Made by a program: the position numbers and the translations under genes. Under the pieces are notes generated by a model that did no database searches, was not told the origin of the DNA, and saw only the letters and a list, made by a program, of their open reading frames with translations. This document shows, piece after piece, positions 13,996-23,195 of a DNA stretch of 31,999 bases (its first letter is position 1; each line of letters begins with the position of its first letter). Origin of the DNA: JAZDIT01 sp043804755 (GTDB lineage: Bacteria; Patescibacteriota; Minisyncoccia; Minisyncoccales; JAQTPW01); contig JAZDIT010000040.1 in NCBI GenBank assembly GCA_043804755.1, positions 1 to 31,999 on the forward strand. The letters are read 5' to 3'.

Positions 13996-14691
13996 ATGCC
14001 GATCGGAGGTCTCCAAAAATTAACTTTAATTGACTACCCTGGCCACTTAGCGGCCACGGTTTTTCTCACAGGATGCAATTTCAGATGTCCGTGGTGTTAT
14101 TCTTCTGAAATAGTCCTGCCGGAAAAGATAAAAAAACAGCCGAAAATTTCGGAAAAGGAGCTTTTTGAATTTCTGAAAGAAAGAAAAGAATTGATTGAAG
14201 GTGTGGTTATCTGCGGAGGAGAGCCGACGACTTCCAAAGAATTAGTTCCTCTCGTAAAAAAGATAAAGGAGATGGGTTTTCTGGTAAAACTGGATACGAA
14301 TGGCTCCAATCCTAAAACTTTAAAAAAACTTATTTCTGATAAATTGGTGGATTACGTTGCAATGGATATAAAAGCGCCAAAAGACAAATACGGGGAAATT
14401 ACGGGCGTAAAAATTGACGTAAAGAAAATTCAGGAGAGCATAGATACTTTGAAAGAAGGAAAAGTTGATTACGAATTCAGGACTACGATAGTTCCCACTC
14501 TCCATACGAAAGAAGACATATTGAAAATGGCAAGATGGATTTCAGGAGCAAAGAAATATTACCTCCAAAATTTTCGGGCGGAAAAGACAATTGACAAAAA
14601 ATTCGAGGAAATAAAACCGTTTCCTCAAGAATTCCTTTTGGAAATACACAGGGCTATTTCACCTTTTTTTGAGATTTGCCAAGTAAGGTAA
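13996..14691 (+). CDS. nrdG: Anaerobic ribonucleotide reductase activating protein (radical SAM)
   Basis: 231 residues. The radical-SAM cluster motif CNFRCPWC gives Cys27, Cys31 and Cys34. GGEPT follows, and the start GGLQKLTLIDYPGHLAATVFLTGC is characteristic of NrdG-type activases. The enzyme uses S-adenosylmethionine to create the glycyl radical on NrdD. Beyond the core is MDIKAPKDKYGEITG, as in the long-form activases. It lies 4 bp after nrdD, and its stop overlaps the comEC start as TAATG. Confidence 0.95.
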   Translation: MPIGGLQKLTLIDYPGHLAATVFLTGCNFRCPWCYSSEIVLPEKIKKQPKISEKELFEFLKERKELIEGVVICGGEPTTSKELVPLVKKIKEMGFLVKLDTNGSNPKTLKKLISDKLVDYVAMDIKAPKDKYGEITGVKIDVKKIQESIDTLKEGKVDYEFRTTIVPTLHTKEDILKMARWISGAKKYYLQNFRAEKTIDKKFEEIKPFPQEFLLEIHRAISPFFEICQVR

Positions 14692-16205
14692 TGACGAATT
14701 CCAAAATTTTTCTCTGTTTTTGCCTTGCTTTTACCTGCGGGATATTTTTGAGTTCGATTTTGGCGGATAAACTGGGGTTTTTCATCATGCGCATCGTACA
14801 ATACGCAGGATTGATTTTTGGCTTAATTTTGGTTTCGGTTTTGTTTAAATATAAAAGATTTGCGGTCATCGGATTTTCCGTTTTATTTTTGGTATTGGGA
14901 ATTTGGCGTCACGGCAACGTGGTATGGGGAATAGCGAATAATGAATTAAAGAATTTTAATGATGCACGAGAAAAAATTACTTTAGTTGGCATAGTTTCCG
15001 GCGAACCAGAAATTGGCGCGGGGAATATTAAATTGGTAATAGACAGCCAGCAGTTGATTTTTAACAATGGGAACATAGGAATTTCGGGGAAAATTTTAGT
15101 TACTACCAATCGATATCCTGATTATAAATATGGAGACAAGCTGAAGATCGTCGGAAATTTGAAAACACCATCGGATGACGTGGAAGGATTCAACTACAGG
15201 GATTATTTGCTGAAAGACGGAATTTACTCCGTAATGGCCTGGCCGGGAATTGAATTGATTTCAGAAAGCCAAGGCAATGTTTTTTACGAATATCTTTTTT
15301 CCTTCAAGGGAAAATTGAAAGAAAGTATAAATAAGGCGATGTCTCCCCCGCAGTCAGCGCTTTTGGAAGCGCTGTTTTTCGGCGATGAAGAAAATATTTC
15401 AAAAGAATGGAAAAATAAATTCAATCTTACCGGAACAAGGCATATTACCGCGGTCTCCGGCATGAATATTACGATTATTTGTTTTCTTATTCTTAATTTT
15501 TTACTGATTCTCGGATTTTGGAGGAATCAGGCGTTTTATATTTCTGTGATTCTGATTATTCTTTATATCCTCATGGTCGGCGCCCCGGCTTCTGCGGTAA
15601 GGGCAGGAATTATGGGGCTTCTTTTCCTCGCTGGACAGCATTTTGGCAGGGCCTCGACTGCAAGCCGGGCGATTGCTTTTGCTTCAACATTCATGTTGGC
15701 GCTGAATCCTTTGTTGCTAAAGCTCGATGTCGGTTTCCAGCTGTCTTTTTTGGCGGTGATGGGTCTGATTTATCTTCAGCCGATGTTTCTGGAACTTTTT
15801 AAAAAAATCCCGAATAATTTTCAGATCAGGTATTCTTTGGCCGCAACGATTTCCGCACAGATTTTCACTTTGCCAGTCCTGATTTATAATTTCGGCAGAA
15901 TACCGATAACAAGCCCTCTGACTAATGTTTTAATAGTTCCGTTTCTGTCTCTTATCACTATTTTAGGATTTGCTTTTGCATTTTTAGGAATAATCATTCC
16001 GCTTTTCGGACAAATACTTTCCTGGCCGGCGTGGCTTTTTTTGACCTATATTACAGAAACAATCGATTTTTTCTCCCGAATTGAATTCGTTTCAATATCT
16101 GTAACAAATATCAGCTGGTTTTGGCTGGTAACTTTTTATTTGATTCTGGGGTTCGTTATTTGGCGTATCCAAGGAAGACAGAAACTAAAATTTTTGCAGT
16201 ATTAA
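14691..16205 (+). CDS. comEC: ComEC/Rec2-family DNA uptake channel
   Basis: 504 residues from the ATG at 14691, which overlaps the nrdG stop; a TTG five codons earlier is less likely. ComEC is the inner-membrane channel that passes single-stranded DNA during transformation. The N-terminus has three membrane spans, then a soluble OB-like region (about residues 90-190, ending FNYRDYLLKDGIYSVM). The competence domain follows with ALFFGDEENIS, LTGTRHITAVSGMNITII, the GAPASAVRAGIMG motif, LDVGFQLSFLAVMGLIYL, and several spans. It ends near the membrane, so the metallo-beta-lactamase domain of long ComEC proteins is absent. Its placement behind nrdDG looks like operon packing rather than shared function. 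Confidence 0.93.
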   Translation: MTNSKIFLCFCLAFTCGIFLSSILADKLGFFIMRIVQYAGLIFGLILVSVLFKYKRFAVIGFSVLFLVLGIWRHGNVVWGIANNELKNFNDAREKITLVGIVSGEPEIGAGNIKLVIDSQQLIFNNGNIGISGKILVTTNRYPDYKYGDKLKIVGNLKTPSDDVEGFNYRDYLLKDGIYSVMAWPGIELISESQGNVFYEYLFSFKGKLKESINKAMSPPQSALLEALFFGDEENISKEWKNKFNLTGTRHITAVSGMNITIICFLILNFLLILGFWRNQAFYISVILIILYILMVGAPASAVRAGIMGLLFLAGQHFGRASTASRAIAFASTFMLALNPLLLKLDVGFQLSFLAVMGLIYLQPMFLELFKKIPNNFQIRYSLAATISAQIFTLPVLIYNFGRIPITSPLTNVLIVPFLSLITILGFAFAFLGIIIPLFGQILSWPAWLFLTYITETIDFFSRIEFVSISVTNISWFWLVTFYLILGFVIWRIQGRQKLKFLQY

Positions 16206-16227
16206 TTACTCCAGATTAGTAAATTTC

Positions 16228-16236
16228 TGATATAAT
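16228..16236 (+). promoter_or_regulatory. Extended -10 promoter for the envelope glycan operon
   Basis: TGATATAAT (16228-16236) is an extended -10; no good -35. The predicted leader of about 70 nt contains a 5-bp stem GGACG/CGTCC (16254-16266). Confidence 0.55.
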
Positions 16237-16312
16237 AGATAAATATACTTTCTGGACGCTTCGTCCTAACAGCGAAACATCCATCAGGTAATTTTTCACT
16301 TCGTTCAAAATT

Positions 16313-17626
16313 ATGGACAAAAAGGTTTGGTTAATATCCGTGAATATGGGTTACGGTCATCAAAGGACGGCCAATTCTCTGTCCGATTTGGCATTTGAAG
16401 GGAAAGTTATCAACGCAAATGACTATGACGGGATTCCCCAGAAAGACAGAAGTATTTGGAATACCACGAGAATGGGATACGAGCTTATTTCAAAGCTGAA
16501 AAGAATGCCCGTTTTGGGCAATTTTGTTTTTTCGCTTATGGATTATTTCCAGCGAATTTTAAATTTTTATCCCAAAAGGGACTTATCGGAGCCAACTTTT
16601 CAGCTAAAGCAAAATTACAATATGATTGGGAATGGGTGGGGGAAACATCTGATTGAAGAATTGAAAATAAAAAATAAAAAATTAGGATTTATTTTACCGA
16701 TTGTTTCCACATTTTTTACTCCGGCTTTTATGGCCGATTTTTTCGATTATCCCGGGGAAATATTTTGCATAGTCTGCGACGCGGATATCTCGAGAGCTTG
16801 GGCTCCTTTACATCCGAAAAAAAGCAAGATCAAATATTTCGCACCGACGAGGAGGGTGGCTGAAAGGCTGGAATTTTACGGGGTGAAAAAGGAAAATATT
16901 CTGTTGACAGGATATCCTTTGCCTCGGGAAAACATCGGCACGGAAAATATGGAGATTTTAAAGGGGGATTTGAGGCACCGGATGCCGAATCTTGATCCAG
17001 ACCAGAAATATTATTCTAAATATCAGAAGTTGGTTGAAGAGAATGTGATTAATCTGCCGGCCAGAATTAATCATCCCTTGACTCTGACTTTTTGCGTGGG
17101 AGGTGCGGGAGCTCAGAGGGAGATAGGGGTCCAAATCCTCCAGGACCTCAAGAGGAAAATAGAAAAGGGGGAATTGAGATTGATTCTGGTTGCGGGGATC
17201 AGGGGAAAAATTAACGATTATTTTCTGCAGAATATAGAAAAACTGAATTTAAATGGTAGTTTGGGAAGAAGCATTGAAGTAATTTTTGAAAATGACATCA
17301 ATGAATATTTCAAAAAATTCAATTCAGCTCTGCGGGAGACGGACATTTTATGGACCAAGCCCAGCGAATTGTCGTTCTATTCGGCATTGGGCATTCCGAT
17401 AATAATTGCGCCGACTATCGGTTCCCAGGAAGAGTTTAACAAAAGGTGGCTTTTAAAATCGGGTTTTGGTATGCTCCAGGAAAATCCAAAATACGCGCAT
17501 GACTGGCTGTTTGACTGGCTGAAACGCGGTTACTTTGCGGAGGCGGCTATGGAAAGTTTTATCGAAGGGAAAAAATTGGGAACTTTTATCATTGAGAAAG
17601 AAATATCAAAATGCTTTGGCTGTTAG
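16313..17626 (+). CDS. GT-B glycosyltransferase of the MurG/MGDG-synthase type
   Basis: 437 residues. The start VWLISVNMGYGHQRTANSL resembles the glycine-rich acceptor loop of processive diacylglycerol glycosyltransferases and MGDG synthases (GMGHGHxRAA). The C-terminal half has LTFCVGGAGAQREIGVQIL, LILVAGIRGKI and a donor-binding region TKPSELSFYSALGIPIIIAPTIGSQEEFN, equivalent to the xKPGxxT...A..G.P..........QE.N pattern of family GT28. The enzyme probably transfers a sugar from a nucleotide donor to a lipid or membrane acceptor. No signal peptide. First gene of a five-gene run; its end overlaps the next gene by 16 bp. Exact sugar and acceptor unknown. Confidence 0.8.
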   Translation: MDKKVWLISVNMGYGHQRTANSLSDLAFEGKVINANDYDGIPQKDRSIWNTTRMGYELISKLKRMPVLGNFVFSLMDYFQRILNFYPKRDLSEPTFQLKQNYNMIGNGWGKHLIEELKIKNKKLGFILPIVSTFFTPAFMADFFDYPGEIFCIVCDADISRAWAPLHPKKSKIKYFAPTRRVAERLEFYGVKKENILLTGYPLPRENIGTENMEILKGDLRHRMPNLDPDQKYYSKYQKLVEENVINLPARINHPLTLTFCVGGAGAQREIGVQILQDLKRKIEKGELRLILVAGIRGKINDYFLQNIEKLNLNGSLGRSIEVIFENDINEYFKKFNSALRETDILWTKPSELSFYSALGIPIIIAPTIGSQEEFNKRWLLKSGFGMLQENPKYAHDWLFDWLKRGYFAEAAMESFIEGKKLGTFIIEKEISKCFGC

Positions 17627-18519
17627 TTGCGATTTCAGCATATTTTTTACTTGCAATATCTTCTCTTTTTGACAGATTTTTTTTGGTCGGGCCGGTAAAA
17701 AATCCCAAAGCTTATACCTTCTATATAGGAGCTCTGGGAGTTTTGATTTGCCTGGTTTTATTGCCGTTTGGAATAAATTTTCCAGAAACAAAGATTGTTC
17801 TTTTCGGCATTTTTATCGGGTTGATTCGCCTTTGTGCAATGCTTTTTTTGGCCGAGGGATTATCGCGAAACGAAGTTTCCAGAGTGGTGCCGGCAATCGG
17901 GGGATTTCTCCCCGTTTTTTCCTTTTTATTATTCTTCCTCTTTTTCCCGCAGACCGACACACTTGGTATTTTCCAGGCAATCGCTTTTATATTACTTGTT
18001 TCCGGCTCAGTTTTAATTTCCCTTAGGGAATTTTCCCTTAAGCTTCTTAATTTAAAAATTCTGAAATTTCCGCTGCTGTCCGCTTTTCTTTTCGCACTGA
18101 ATTTTCTTTTTTCAAAAAATCTTTTTATTGAAACTGATTTTATAAATGGGGCTTTCTTGATTTTGGCAGGAGGAGGAATCGGGGCCTTGCTGCTTTTTTC
18201 CCTGCCTGGTGTCAGAAGAACGGTCTTTGAGAAAGCTCCAAGCCAAAAGCATTCCTTGCTTTTAATTTTCGCCCAGGGTATAGGAGGACTTGCGGTTCTT
18301 TTGCAGTATTTCGCGGTTTTTCTCGCAAAACCCAGCCAGGTTCCGCTGGTTAATGCCTTGGAAGGAACGCGAGACGTCTTTTTGCTGCTGTTTGTTTTCA
18401 TATTATCCGCCTGGAATCCGAAATTGCTGAAGGAAGAAGTACAAGGAAAAGTTTTTCTACAAAAAATAGCCGCAGTCGCATTCATAGGCATGGGTTTGAC
18501 GATATTGGCTTTAAAGTAA
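17611..18519 (+). CDS. EamA/DMT-type multispan membrane permease
   Basis: 302 residues with about ten hydrophobic segments, arranged as two five-span halves as in the EamA/drug-metabolite transporter superfamily. The segments are connected by short loops with few charges; a basic patch (LPGVRRTVFEKAPSQKHS) lies mid-protein. Members of this fold export small molecules or move lipid-linked sugars across the membrane. Being embedded between glycosyltransferases (16-bp overlap upstream, 4-bp gap downstream), it is a candidate for moving a glycan precursor, but that is inference from context. Confidence 0.75.
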   Translation: MLWLLVAISAYFLLAISSLFDRFFLVGPVKNPKAYTFYIGALGVLICLVLLPFGINFPETKIVLFGIFIGLIRLCAMLFLAEGLSRNEVSRVVPAIGGFLPVFSFLLFFLFFPQTDTLGIFQAIAFILLVSGSVLISLREFSLKLLNLKILKFPLLSAFLFALNFLFSKNLFIETDFINGAFLILAGGGIGALLLFSLPGVRRTVFEKAPSQKHSLLLIFAQGIGGLAVLLQYFAVFLAKPSQVPLVNALEGTRDVFLLLFVFILSAWNPKLLKEEVQGKVFLQKIAAVAFIGMGLTILALK

Positions 18520-18523
18520 GTCC

Positions 18524-19561
18524 ATGAATTTTAAATTTAAAAGATCTTTAACGATATTTTTTTTCTTAATTCTGTTTCTGGTATCAGTGATTTTTTGCTA
18601 TTTTTTTGTCGGGAAGGTTTCCGAACCGGAAAAAATCATCTGGGGAGTGAATTTTTCCCAGAAACACGCGCAAAATCTCGGTCTCGACTGGAAAGAAACC
18701 TATTTGGCTTTAATGGATGATTTGGGAACCAGAAATTTGAAAGTGGCTGCGCATTGGGATTTACTGGAGCCTGAGGAAAATAAATTTTATTTTGATGACT
18801 TGGATTGGCAGATAAACAAAGCAAAAGAAAAAGAGGCGAAGGTTATCCTTGTAATAGGAATGAAAACTTCCAGATGGCCGGAATGCCATATTCCCGATTG
18901 GGCCCAAAATCTGACAAAAGAAGATCAGCAAAAAGCAGTAATCGCAATGCTTGAGAATCTGGTGTCAAGGTACAAAGATTCTGAAAATATATCCGTCTGG
19001 CAGGTTGAAAACGAACCGTTTTTCCCCTTTGGGGAATGTCCGTGGGTAGATAAGGAATTCCTCAAGGAAGAAATAGAACTGGTTCGCTCTTTAGACCCTC
19101 GGCCCATAATGATAACTGACAGCGGCGAAGGATCTCTATGGTTTACCGCAGCGAAAATGGGTGACATCGTCGGAACTACAATGTACAGGAAAGTATGGTT
19201 TACGATACCGTCTTTTTTGACCAAATATGTGGGGAGATTTGAAAATTTCGGTTTTTATCTGAGTTATCCGTTCCCGTCGGTTTTTTATGGCAGAAAAGCA
19301 CAGATTATCAATAAACTTTTTAACAAGGAAGTGATTTGCGCCGAATTCCAGGCGGAACCGTGGGGACAATTACTGCTTTATAATCTGCCATTGGAAGAGC
19401 AGGAAAAAACGATGAATCTGGAGCAGTTCAGAAAAAACATCGAGTATGCAAAAAAGACGGGTTTGTCGGGATTTTACATTTGGGGCGGTGAGTGGATGTA
19501 TTGGTTGAAAAAGGAACAAAAAAATTCTACTATCTGGGATGAAGCAAAAAAGCTTTTTTAA
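18524..19561 (+). CDS. Membrane-anchored clan GH-A glycosidase-like protein
   Basis: 345 residues. A single N-terminal membrane segment (about residues 9-29) anchors a TIM-barrel-like domain outside the membrane. The region WQVENEP places Glu164 at the acid/base position of clan GH-A glycosidases (Asn-Glu-Pro), and CAEFQAEPWG gives Glu274 (less likely Glu278) as the nucleophile. The early GVNFSQKHAQNLGLDWKETYLALMDDLGTRNLKV and VAAHWDLLEP fit the first barrel strands of GH5/GH42-like enzymes. Sitting inside a glycosyltransferase operon, it may trim or release the polymer made there. The exact family cannot be fixed by eye. Confidence 0.8.
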   Translation: MNFKFKRSLTIFFFLILFLVSVIFCYFFVGKVSEPEKIIWGVNFSQKHAQNLGLDWKETYLALMDDLGTRNLKVAAHWDLLEPEENKFYFDDLDWQINKAKEKEAKVILVIGMKTSRWPECHIPDWAQNLTKEDQQKAVIAMLENLVSRYKDSENISVWQVENEPFFPFGECPWVDKEFLKEEIELVRSLDPRPIMITDSGEGSLWFTAAKMGDIVGTTMYRKVWFTIPSFLTKYVGRFENFGFYLSYPFPSVFYGRKAQIINKLFNKEVICAEFQAEPWGQLLLYNLPLEEQEKTMNLEQFRKNIEYAKKTGLSGFYIWGGEWMYWLKKEQKNSTIWDEAKKLF

Positions 19562-21129
19562 TGATGGATACAGACTATTATTTAAAAATTGGTCGGGCGG
19601 CCGATCTCGCGGATAAAAGAGAACGGGCGCTTTTTAGGTTTTTTGAGATGTTGCCCGGTATTCTGACTTGGCTGACTTTTGGTTTGGCGATTTTATTTTC
19701 ATGGCTGGAACCGGCTTGGGTTGCTGTATTCGTTATAGCCTTTGTCATATACTGGTTCATTCGCAACATTTATTTTTCCTTGCATCTGGCTTCCTCATAT
19801 AAGAAAATGGCGGTTAATGAAAAAATCGATTGGATAGGAAAACTGAATCAATTGGACACTGGAAACCTGGCACTGAAAATTTCTGGTTGGAAGGATATAT
19901 ATCATCTTGTAGTGATTCCCATGTATAAAGAGCCGTTGGTCATTCTGCGGGAAGTTTTCCGATCACTAGCCGTTTGCGATTATCCGAAAAACAGAATGAT
20001 CGTAACTCTCGCCTGTGAGGAAAGGGTAAAGGGGGAGGTAGAAGAAACGGCGAAAATGATAGAAAAAGAGTACGGCGACAAATTTTTTAAATTCCAGGTC
20101 ACCTGGCATCCCGAAAATCTTCCGGGGGAAATAGCGGGAAAGGGTTCCAACGAAACTTGGGGCGTAAAACAGTTAAAAGAAAAAATAATAGATCCCCTGA
20201 GAATTCCCTACGAAAATATAATCGAATCGGCTTTGGACGCCGATACCTGCGTTTTCCCGAAATATTTCAGTTGTCTGACATATTATTATCTGACCGCAAA
20301 AAATCCCACGCGGTGCAGTTTTCAGCCTATTCCGCTTTTCATAAATAACATTTGGCATGCCCCGGCGGTTTCCAGAATTTTTGCATTTTCGGCTACTTTT
20401 TGGGAAATGATGTGCCAGGAACGTCCGGAAAGATTGGTTACTTTTTCTTCCCATTCCATGAGTTTTAGAGCGTTAATTGATGTCGGTTTCAAACAGACGA
20501 ATGTTGTTTCTGACGATTCGAGGATTTTCTGGCAGTGTTTTTTCAAATTCGACGGGAACTATGAAGTCCTCCCCTTGTTTTACCCGATTTCCATGGATGC
20601 GAATGCCGCCCCCACACTTTTCCAAACCGCAAAGCAGGTTTATTTGCAGCAGAGAAGGTGGGCCTATGGAGCTGGTGAAATTCCCTATTTCTTTTTTGCA
20701 TCGCTGAAAAATAAAAAAATACCGCTTTTCAAAAAAATTTCCTTCGGTTTTTTCCTTTTTGAAAATCACTGGTCATGGGCTACAAATTCCCTCCTGCTTT
20801 TCTTTTTAGGCTGGTTTCCGATAGTTTTGGGCGGCGGGAATTTCAATCAGACGCTTTTTTCCTATAATTTGCCGGAATTCACAAGCCGAATTCTGACTTT
20901 GGCCATGCTGGGACTGGTAGGTTCAATATATTTCAGCATGGTTTTACTACCACCCAAGCCTCCTGAATACGGAAAGAAAAAATATCTGTTTTTCATGGTA
21001 GAATGGCTTCTGATTCCGATAATTCTTATATTCTTTTATGCCCTGCCGGCGATAGACTCCCAGACGAGATGGATGCTAGGGAAATATCTGGGTTTTTGGC
21101 CGACGCCAAAGATTCGTAAGCAAAAATGA
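19561..21129 (+). CDS. Membrane-embedded family 2 glycosyltransferase (cellulose-synthase-like)
   Basis: 522 residues. Two N-terminal spans (about 32-72) precede a cytoplasmic GT2 domain. The domain carries the donor/metal motif DAD at 226-228, SDD at 317-319 and QQRRW at 363-367, the Q(Q/R)xRW motif of processive beta-glycosyltransferases. Three or four spans follow. This layout fits enzymes that polymerise and push out a polysaccharide. The start overlaps the upstream stop (TAATG) and the end overlaps the next gene by 4 bp (ATGA). No PilZ domain is present, so no sign of cyclic-di-GMP control. The polymer is unknown. Confidence 0.88.
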   Translation: MMDTDYYLKIGRAADLADKRERALFRFFEMLPGILTWLTFGLAILFSWLEPAWVAVFVIAFVIYWFIRNIYFSLHLASSYKKMAVNEKIDWIGKLNQLDTGNLALKISGWKDIYHLVVIPMYKEPLVILREVFRSLAVCDYPKNRMIVTLACEERVKGEVEETAKMIEKEYGDKFFKFQVTWHPENLPGEIAGKGSNETWGVKQLKEKIIDPLRIPYENIIESALDADTCVFPKYFSCLTYYYLTAKNPTRCSFQPIPLFINNIWHAPAVSRIFAFSATFWEMMCQERPERLVTFSSHSMSFRALIDVGFKQTNVVSDDSRIFWQCFFKFDGNYEVLPLFYPISMDANAAPTLFQTAKQVYLQQRRWAYGAGEIPYFFFASLKNKKIPLFKKISFGFFLFENHWSWATNSLLLFFLGWFPIVLGGGNFNQTLFSYNLPEFTSRILTLAMLGLVGSIYFSMVLLPPKPPEYGKKKYLFFMVEWLLIPIILIFFYALPAIDSQTRWMLGKYLGFWPTPKIRKQK

Positions 21130-21839
21130 TTTCTATAATTATTCCGTCTTTAAACGAAGAAAAATATCTTCCGCGGCTGCTTGAGTCAATCAGGCAGCAA
21201 ATTTTTGATGAAAAGTATGAGACAATAGTTGCCGATGCGGGTTCCGAAGATAAAACCGCAATAATAGCCGCTGATTTCGGTTGTAAAATTACGGACGGAG
21301 GAGACCTCCCTGCCAAGGGGAAAAATAGCGGAGTTAAAATCGCCACAGGCGACATCATTTTATTTGCGGATGCCGATACGGTTTTACCGGCTGATTTTTT
21401 GGAAAAAGCCACCAAAGAATTCAGGCAAAGAAATTTAGGGGTTGCTTCTTTCTATATCAAGCCGAATGACAAAAAATACAATTTTTTGTATAAGATACTT
21501 TTTAACATCCCAAGCAGAATTACCGAAAAATTTTTTCCGCAAGCAATGAATGTCATCATGATTAAAAAAGACATCCACGAGAAAATAGGTGGTTTTAACG
21601 GCGCCATAAGGCTTGGGGAAGAACTGGATTATATCAGAAGGGGGGAAAAAATCGGCAGATTCGGCGTGATAAGCTCGGTAGTGCCCTACATTTCCGCAAG
21701 GAGATTTGAACGAGACGGCTGGATAAAGACATGGTCAAAATATTTTCTATGCCAATTGTATATGATTTTCTTCGGTCCGGTTACGTCCGATATTTTCAAA
21801 TATAAATTCAACCACTATTCACAAGAAAGGAAAAATTAA
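21126..21839 (+). CDS. Family 2 glycosyltransferase
   Basis: 237 residues. The GT-A fold begins with ISIIIPSLNEEKYLPRLLESI, has ADADT with the DAD motif at 82-84, and GGFNGAIRLGEELDYIRRGEK, where Glu-Asp/Glu-Glu near 169 would bind the acceptor. It lacks a clear membrane-spanning tail, although its last 50 residues are hydrophobic and aromatic and may touch the membrane. Last gene of the glycan run. Confidence 0.9.
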   Translation: MISIIIPSLNEEKYLPRLLESIRQQIFDEKYETIVADAGSEDKTAIIAADFGCKITDGGDLPAKGKNSGVKIATGDIILFADADTVLPADFLEKATKEFRQRNLGVASFYIKPNDKKYNFLYKILFNIPSRITEKFFPQAMNVIMIKKDIHEKIGGFNGAIRLGEELDYIRRGEKIGRFGVISSVVPYISARRFERDGWIKTWSKYFLCQLYMIFFGPVTSDIFKYKFNHYSQERKN

Positions 21840-21846
21840 TTAGAAT
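21818..21846 (+). promoter_or_regulatory. Putative promoter for the HtrA-type protease
   Basis: TTCACA (21818-21823) and TAGAAT (21841-21846) with 17 bp spacing; a leader of about 7 nt to the ATG at 21860. No Shine-Dalgarno. Confidence 0.45.
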
Positions 21847-21859
21847 ACTGATACAAACC

Positions 21860-23107
21860 ATGCCTCTCTATCAATTGCCGGAGTTTAAATTTTCTCAATT
21901 AAAAAAACCGGATTTTCCGCGAGGAAAAGGATTTTTGGTTGTACTTTTAGTTTTGTTTTCTTTCCTTGCTGGTGGAATGGGAGGACTTGTCGTCGACAAA
22001 TATTTGTTGTCCGGAGTTGAAAAAATAAATCTCGAATTATCGGATAATGGAAATGAATATATACCCGTAGATTCACAGGAAGAACAGGTGATAAACGTCG
22101 TTAAGGAATCCTCTCCATCCGTAGTCAGCATCATAATTTCCAAAGATATCCCGATTATCGAAGAATATTACGCTTATCCTTTCGGTCCGTCGTTCCCGGA
22201 ATTCCGAATACTCCAATACCGCCAAAACGGGACGGAAAAACAGGAAGTTGGCGGCGGAACGGGTTTTATCATTTCTTCCGACGGATTGATTCTGACAAAT
22301 AAGCACGTAGTATCGGACATAGAAGCTGAATATACGGTTTTGATGAACGACGGGAAGAGATATCCGGCAAAAGTACTGGCTTTGGATCCTACCCAGGATC
22401 TGGCTTTGATTTCGATTGATACCGCGCAGGCAATCCTGCCTGCCGTAAAACTCGGCGATTCAGATAATCTCCAAATAGGGCAGACCGTAATTACAATCGG
22501 CAACGCCTTGGGCGAGTTCAGAAATACCGTTTCAGTCGGCGTGGTTTCGGGTTTGAGCAGAACAATCACAGCTTCGGGCGGAGGAATTTCTGAGACAATA
22601 GAGGACGTCATCCAGACCGATGCCGCCATCAACAGCGGAAATTCGGGGGGTCCGCTTCTCAATCTGAAAGGGGAAGTCATCGGCATTAATACCGCAACCG
22701 TTACGGGAGCGCAAAACATAGGATTTGCGATTCCCATCAATAAAGCGAAAAGAGACATTGAGCAGGTTAAAGCGATCGGCAAGATTTCTTATCCGTTTCT
22801 GGGCGTGCGGTATATTTCAATCAATGATGCGGTGCGGGAAGAAAATAATCTTCCGGTGGATTACGGAGTTTGGATCAAAAGCGGAGATAACGGTGAGCCG
22901 GCGATTACCCCCGGTTCGCCGGCCGAGCGAGCAGGTTTGAAAGAAGGGGATATCATATTGGAGTTTTCGGGAGAAAAAATCATCTTTGAAAACAACCTGG
23001 GGATGATCATCGAAAAGTATAACCCCGGAGATAAAGTGACCCTGAAAGTTTTAAGCGGAAGTAATGAAAAAGTGCTTGAAGTAACTTTGAGCGAAAGGAA
23101 ACCGTAA
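21860..23107 (+). CDS. HtrA/DegP-type serine protease with PDZ domain
   Basis: 415 residues. A single membrane segment at about 25-45 anchors it, with the protease outside. The trypsin-like domain has the full triad: His149 in LTNKHVV, Asp180 in TQDLALI, Ser262 in NSGNSGGPLLN. A PDZ domain follows (about 305-410; ITPGSPAERAGLKEGDIILEF). HtrA proteins degrade or chaperone misfolded envelope proteins. A loop between the anchor and the core (EEYYAYPFGPSFPEF) resembles the regulatory LA region. It is followed by clpB and a dead homologue of itself, so the region looks like a protein-quality island. Confidence 0.96.
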   Translation: MPLYQLPEFKFSQLKKPDFPRGKGFLVVLLVLFSFLAGGMGGLVVDKYLLSGVEKINLELSDNGNEYIPVDSQEEQVINVVKESSPSVVSIIISKDIPIIEEYYAYPFGPSFPEFRILQYRQNGTEKQEVGGGTGFIISSDGLILTNKHVVSDIEAEYTVLMNDGKRYPAKVLALDPTQDLALISIDTAQAILPAVKLGDSDNLQIGQTVITIGNALGEFRNTVSVGVVSGLSRTITASGGGISETIEDVIQTDAAINSGNSGGPLLNLKGEVIGINTATVTGAQNIGFAIPINKAKRDIEQVKAIGKISYPFLGVRYISINDAVREENNLPVDYGVWIKSGDNGEPAITPGSPAERAGLKEGDIILEFSGEKIIFENNLGMIIEKYNPGDKVTLKVLSGSNEKVLEVTLSERKP

Positions 23108-23150
23108 ACATAAATAATATTTTGTGTAATTTAACCTTTTGAAGAACAAA

Positions 23151-23177
23151 TTAGCAGTCTTGACAGATGAGTGCTAA
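23151..23177 (+). promoter_or_regulatory. CIRCE operator (HrcA binding site) upstream of clpB
   Basis: TTAGCAGTC (23151-23159), nine bases, then GAGTGCTAA (23169-23177). This matches the CIRCE consensus TTAGCACTC-N9-GAGTGCTAA with a single change (C to G) in the left arm. It overlaps the clpB -35, so an HrcA repressor would block transcription until heat stress. Confidence 0.93.
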
Positions 23178-23188
23178 TCAGCTACCAT
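23160..23188 (+). promoter_or_regulatory. clpB promoter, leaderless geometry
   Basis: TTGACA (23160-23165) lies inside the CIRCE spacer and TACCAT (23183-23188) follows after 17 bp. Seven bases remain to the ATG at 23196, so the mRNA would start at or next to the start codon. Confidence 0.65.
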
Positions 23189-23195
23189 AATATAT

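Noticed and set aside
14676..14690. TTG start for comEC five codons upstream.
   Set aside because: The ATG at 14691 overlaps the nrdG stop as TAATG, the same coupling used at several other junctions here.
17721..18491. A 256-codon minus-strand frame opposite the EamA gene.
   Set aside because: Antisense to a hydrophobic protein gene; Lys/Ser/Pro-rich with no recognisable domain.
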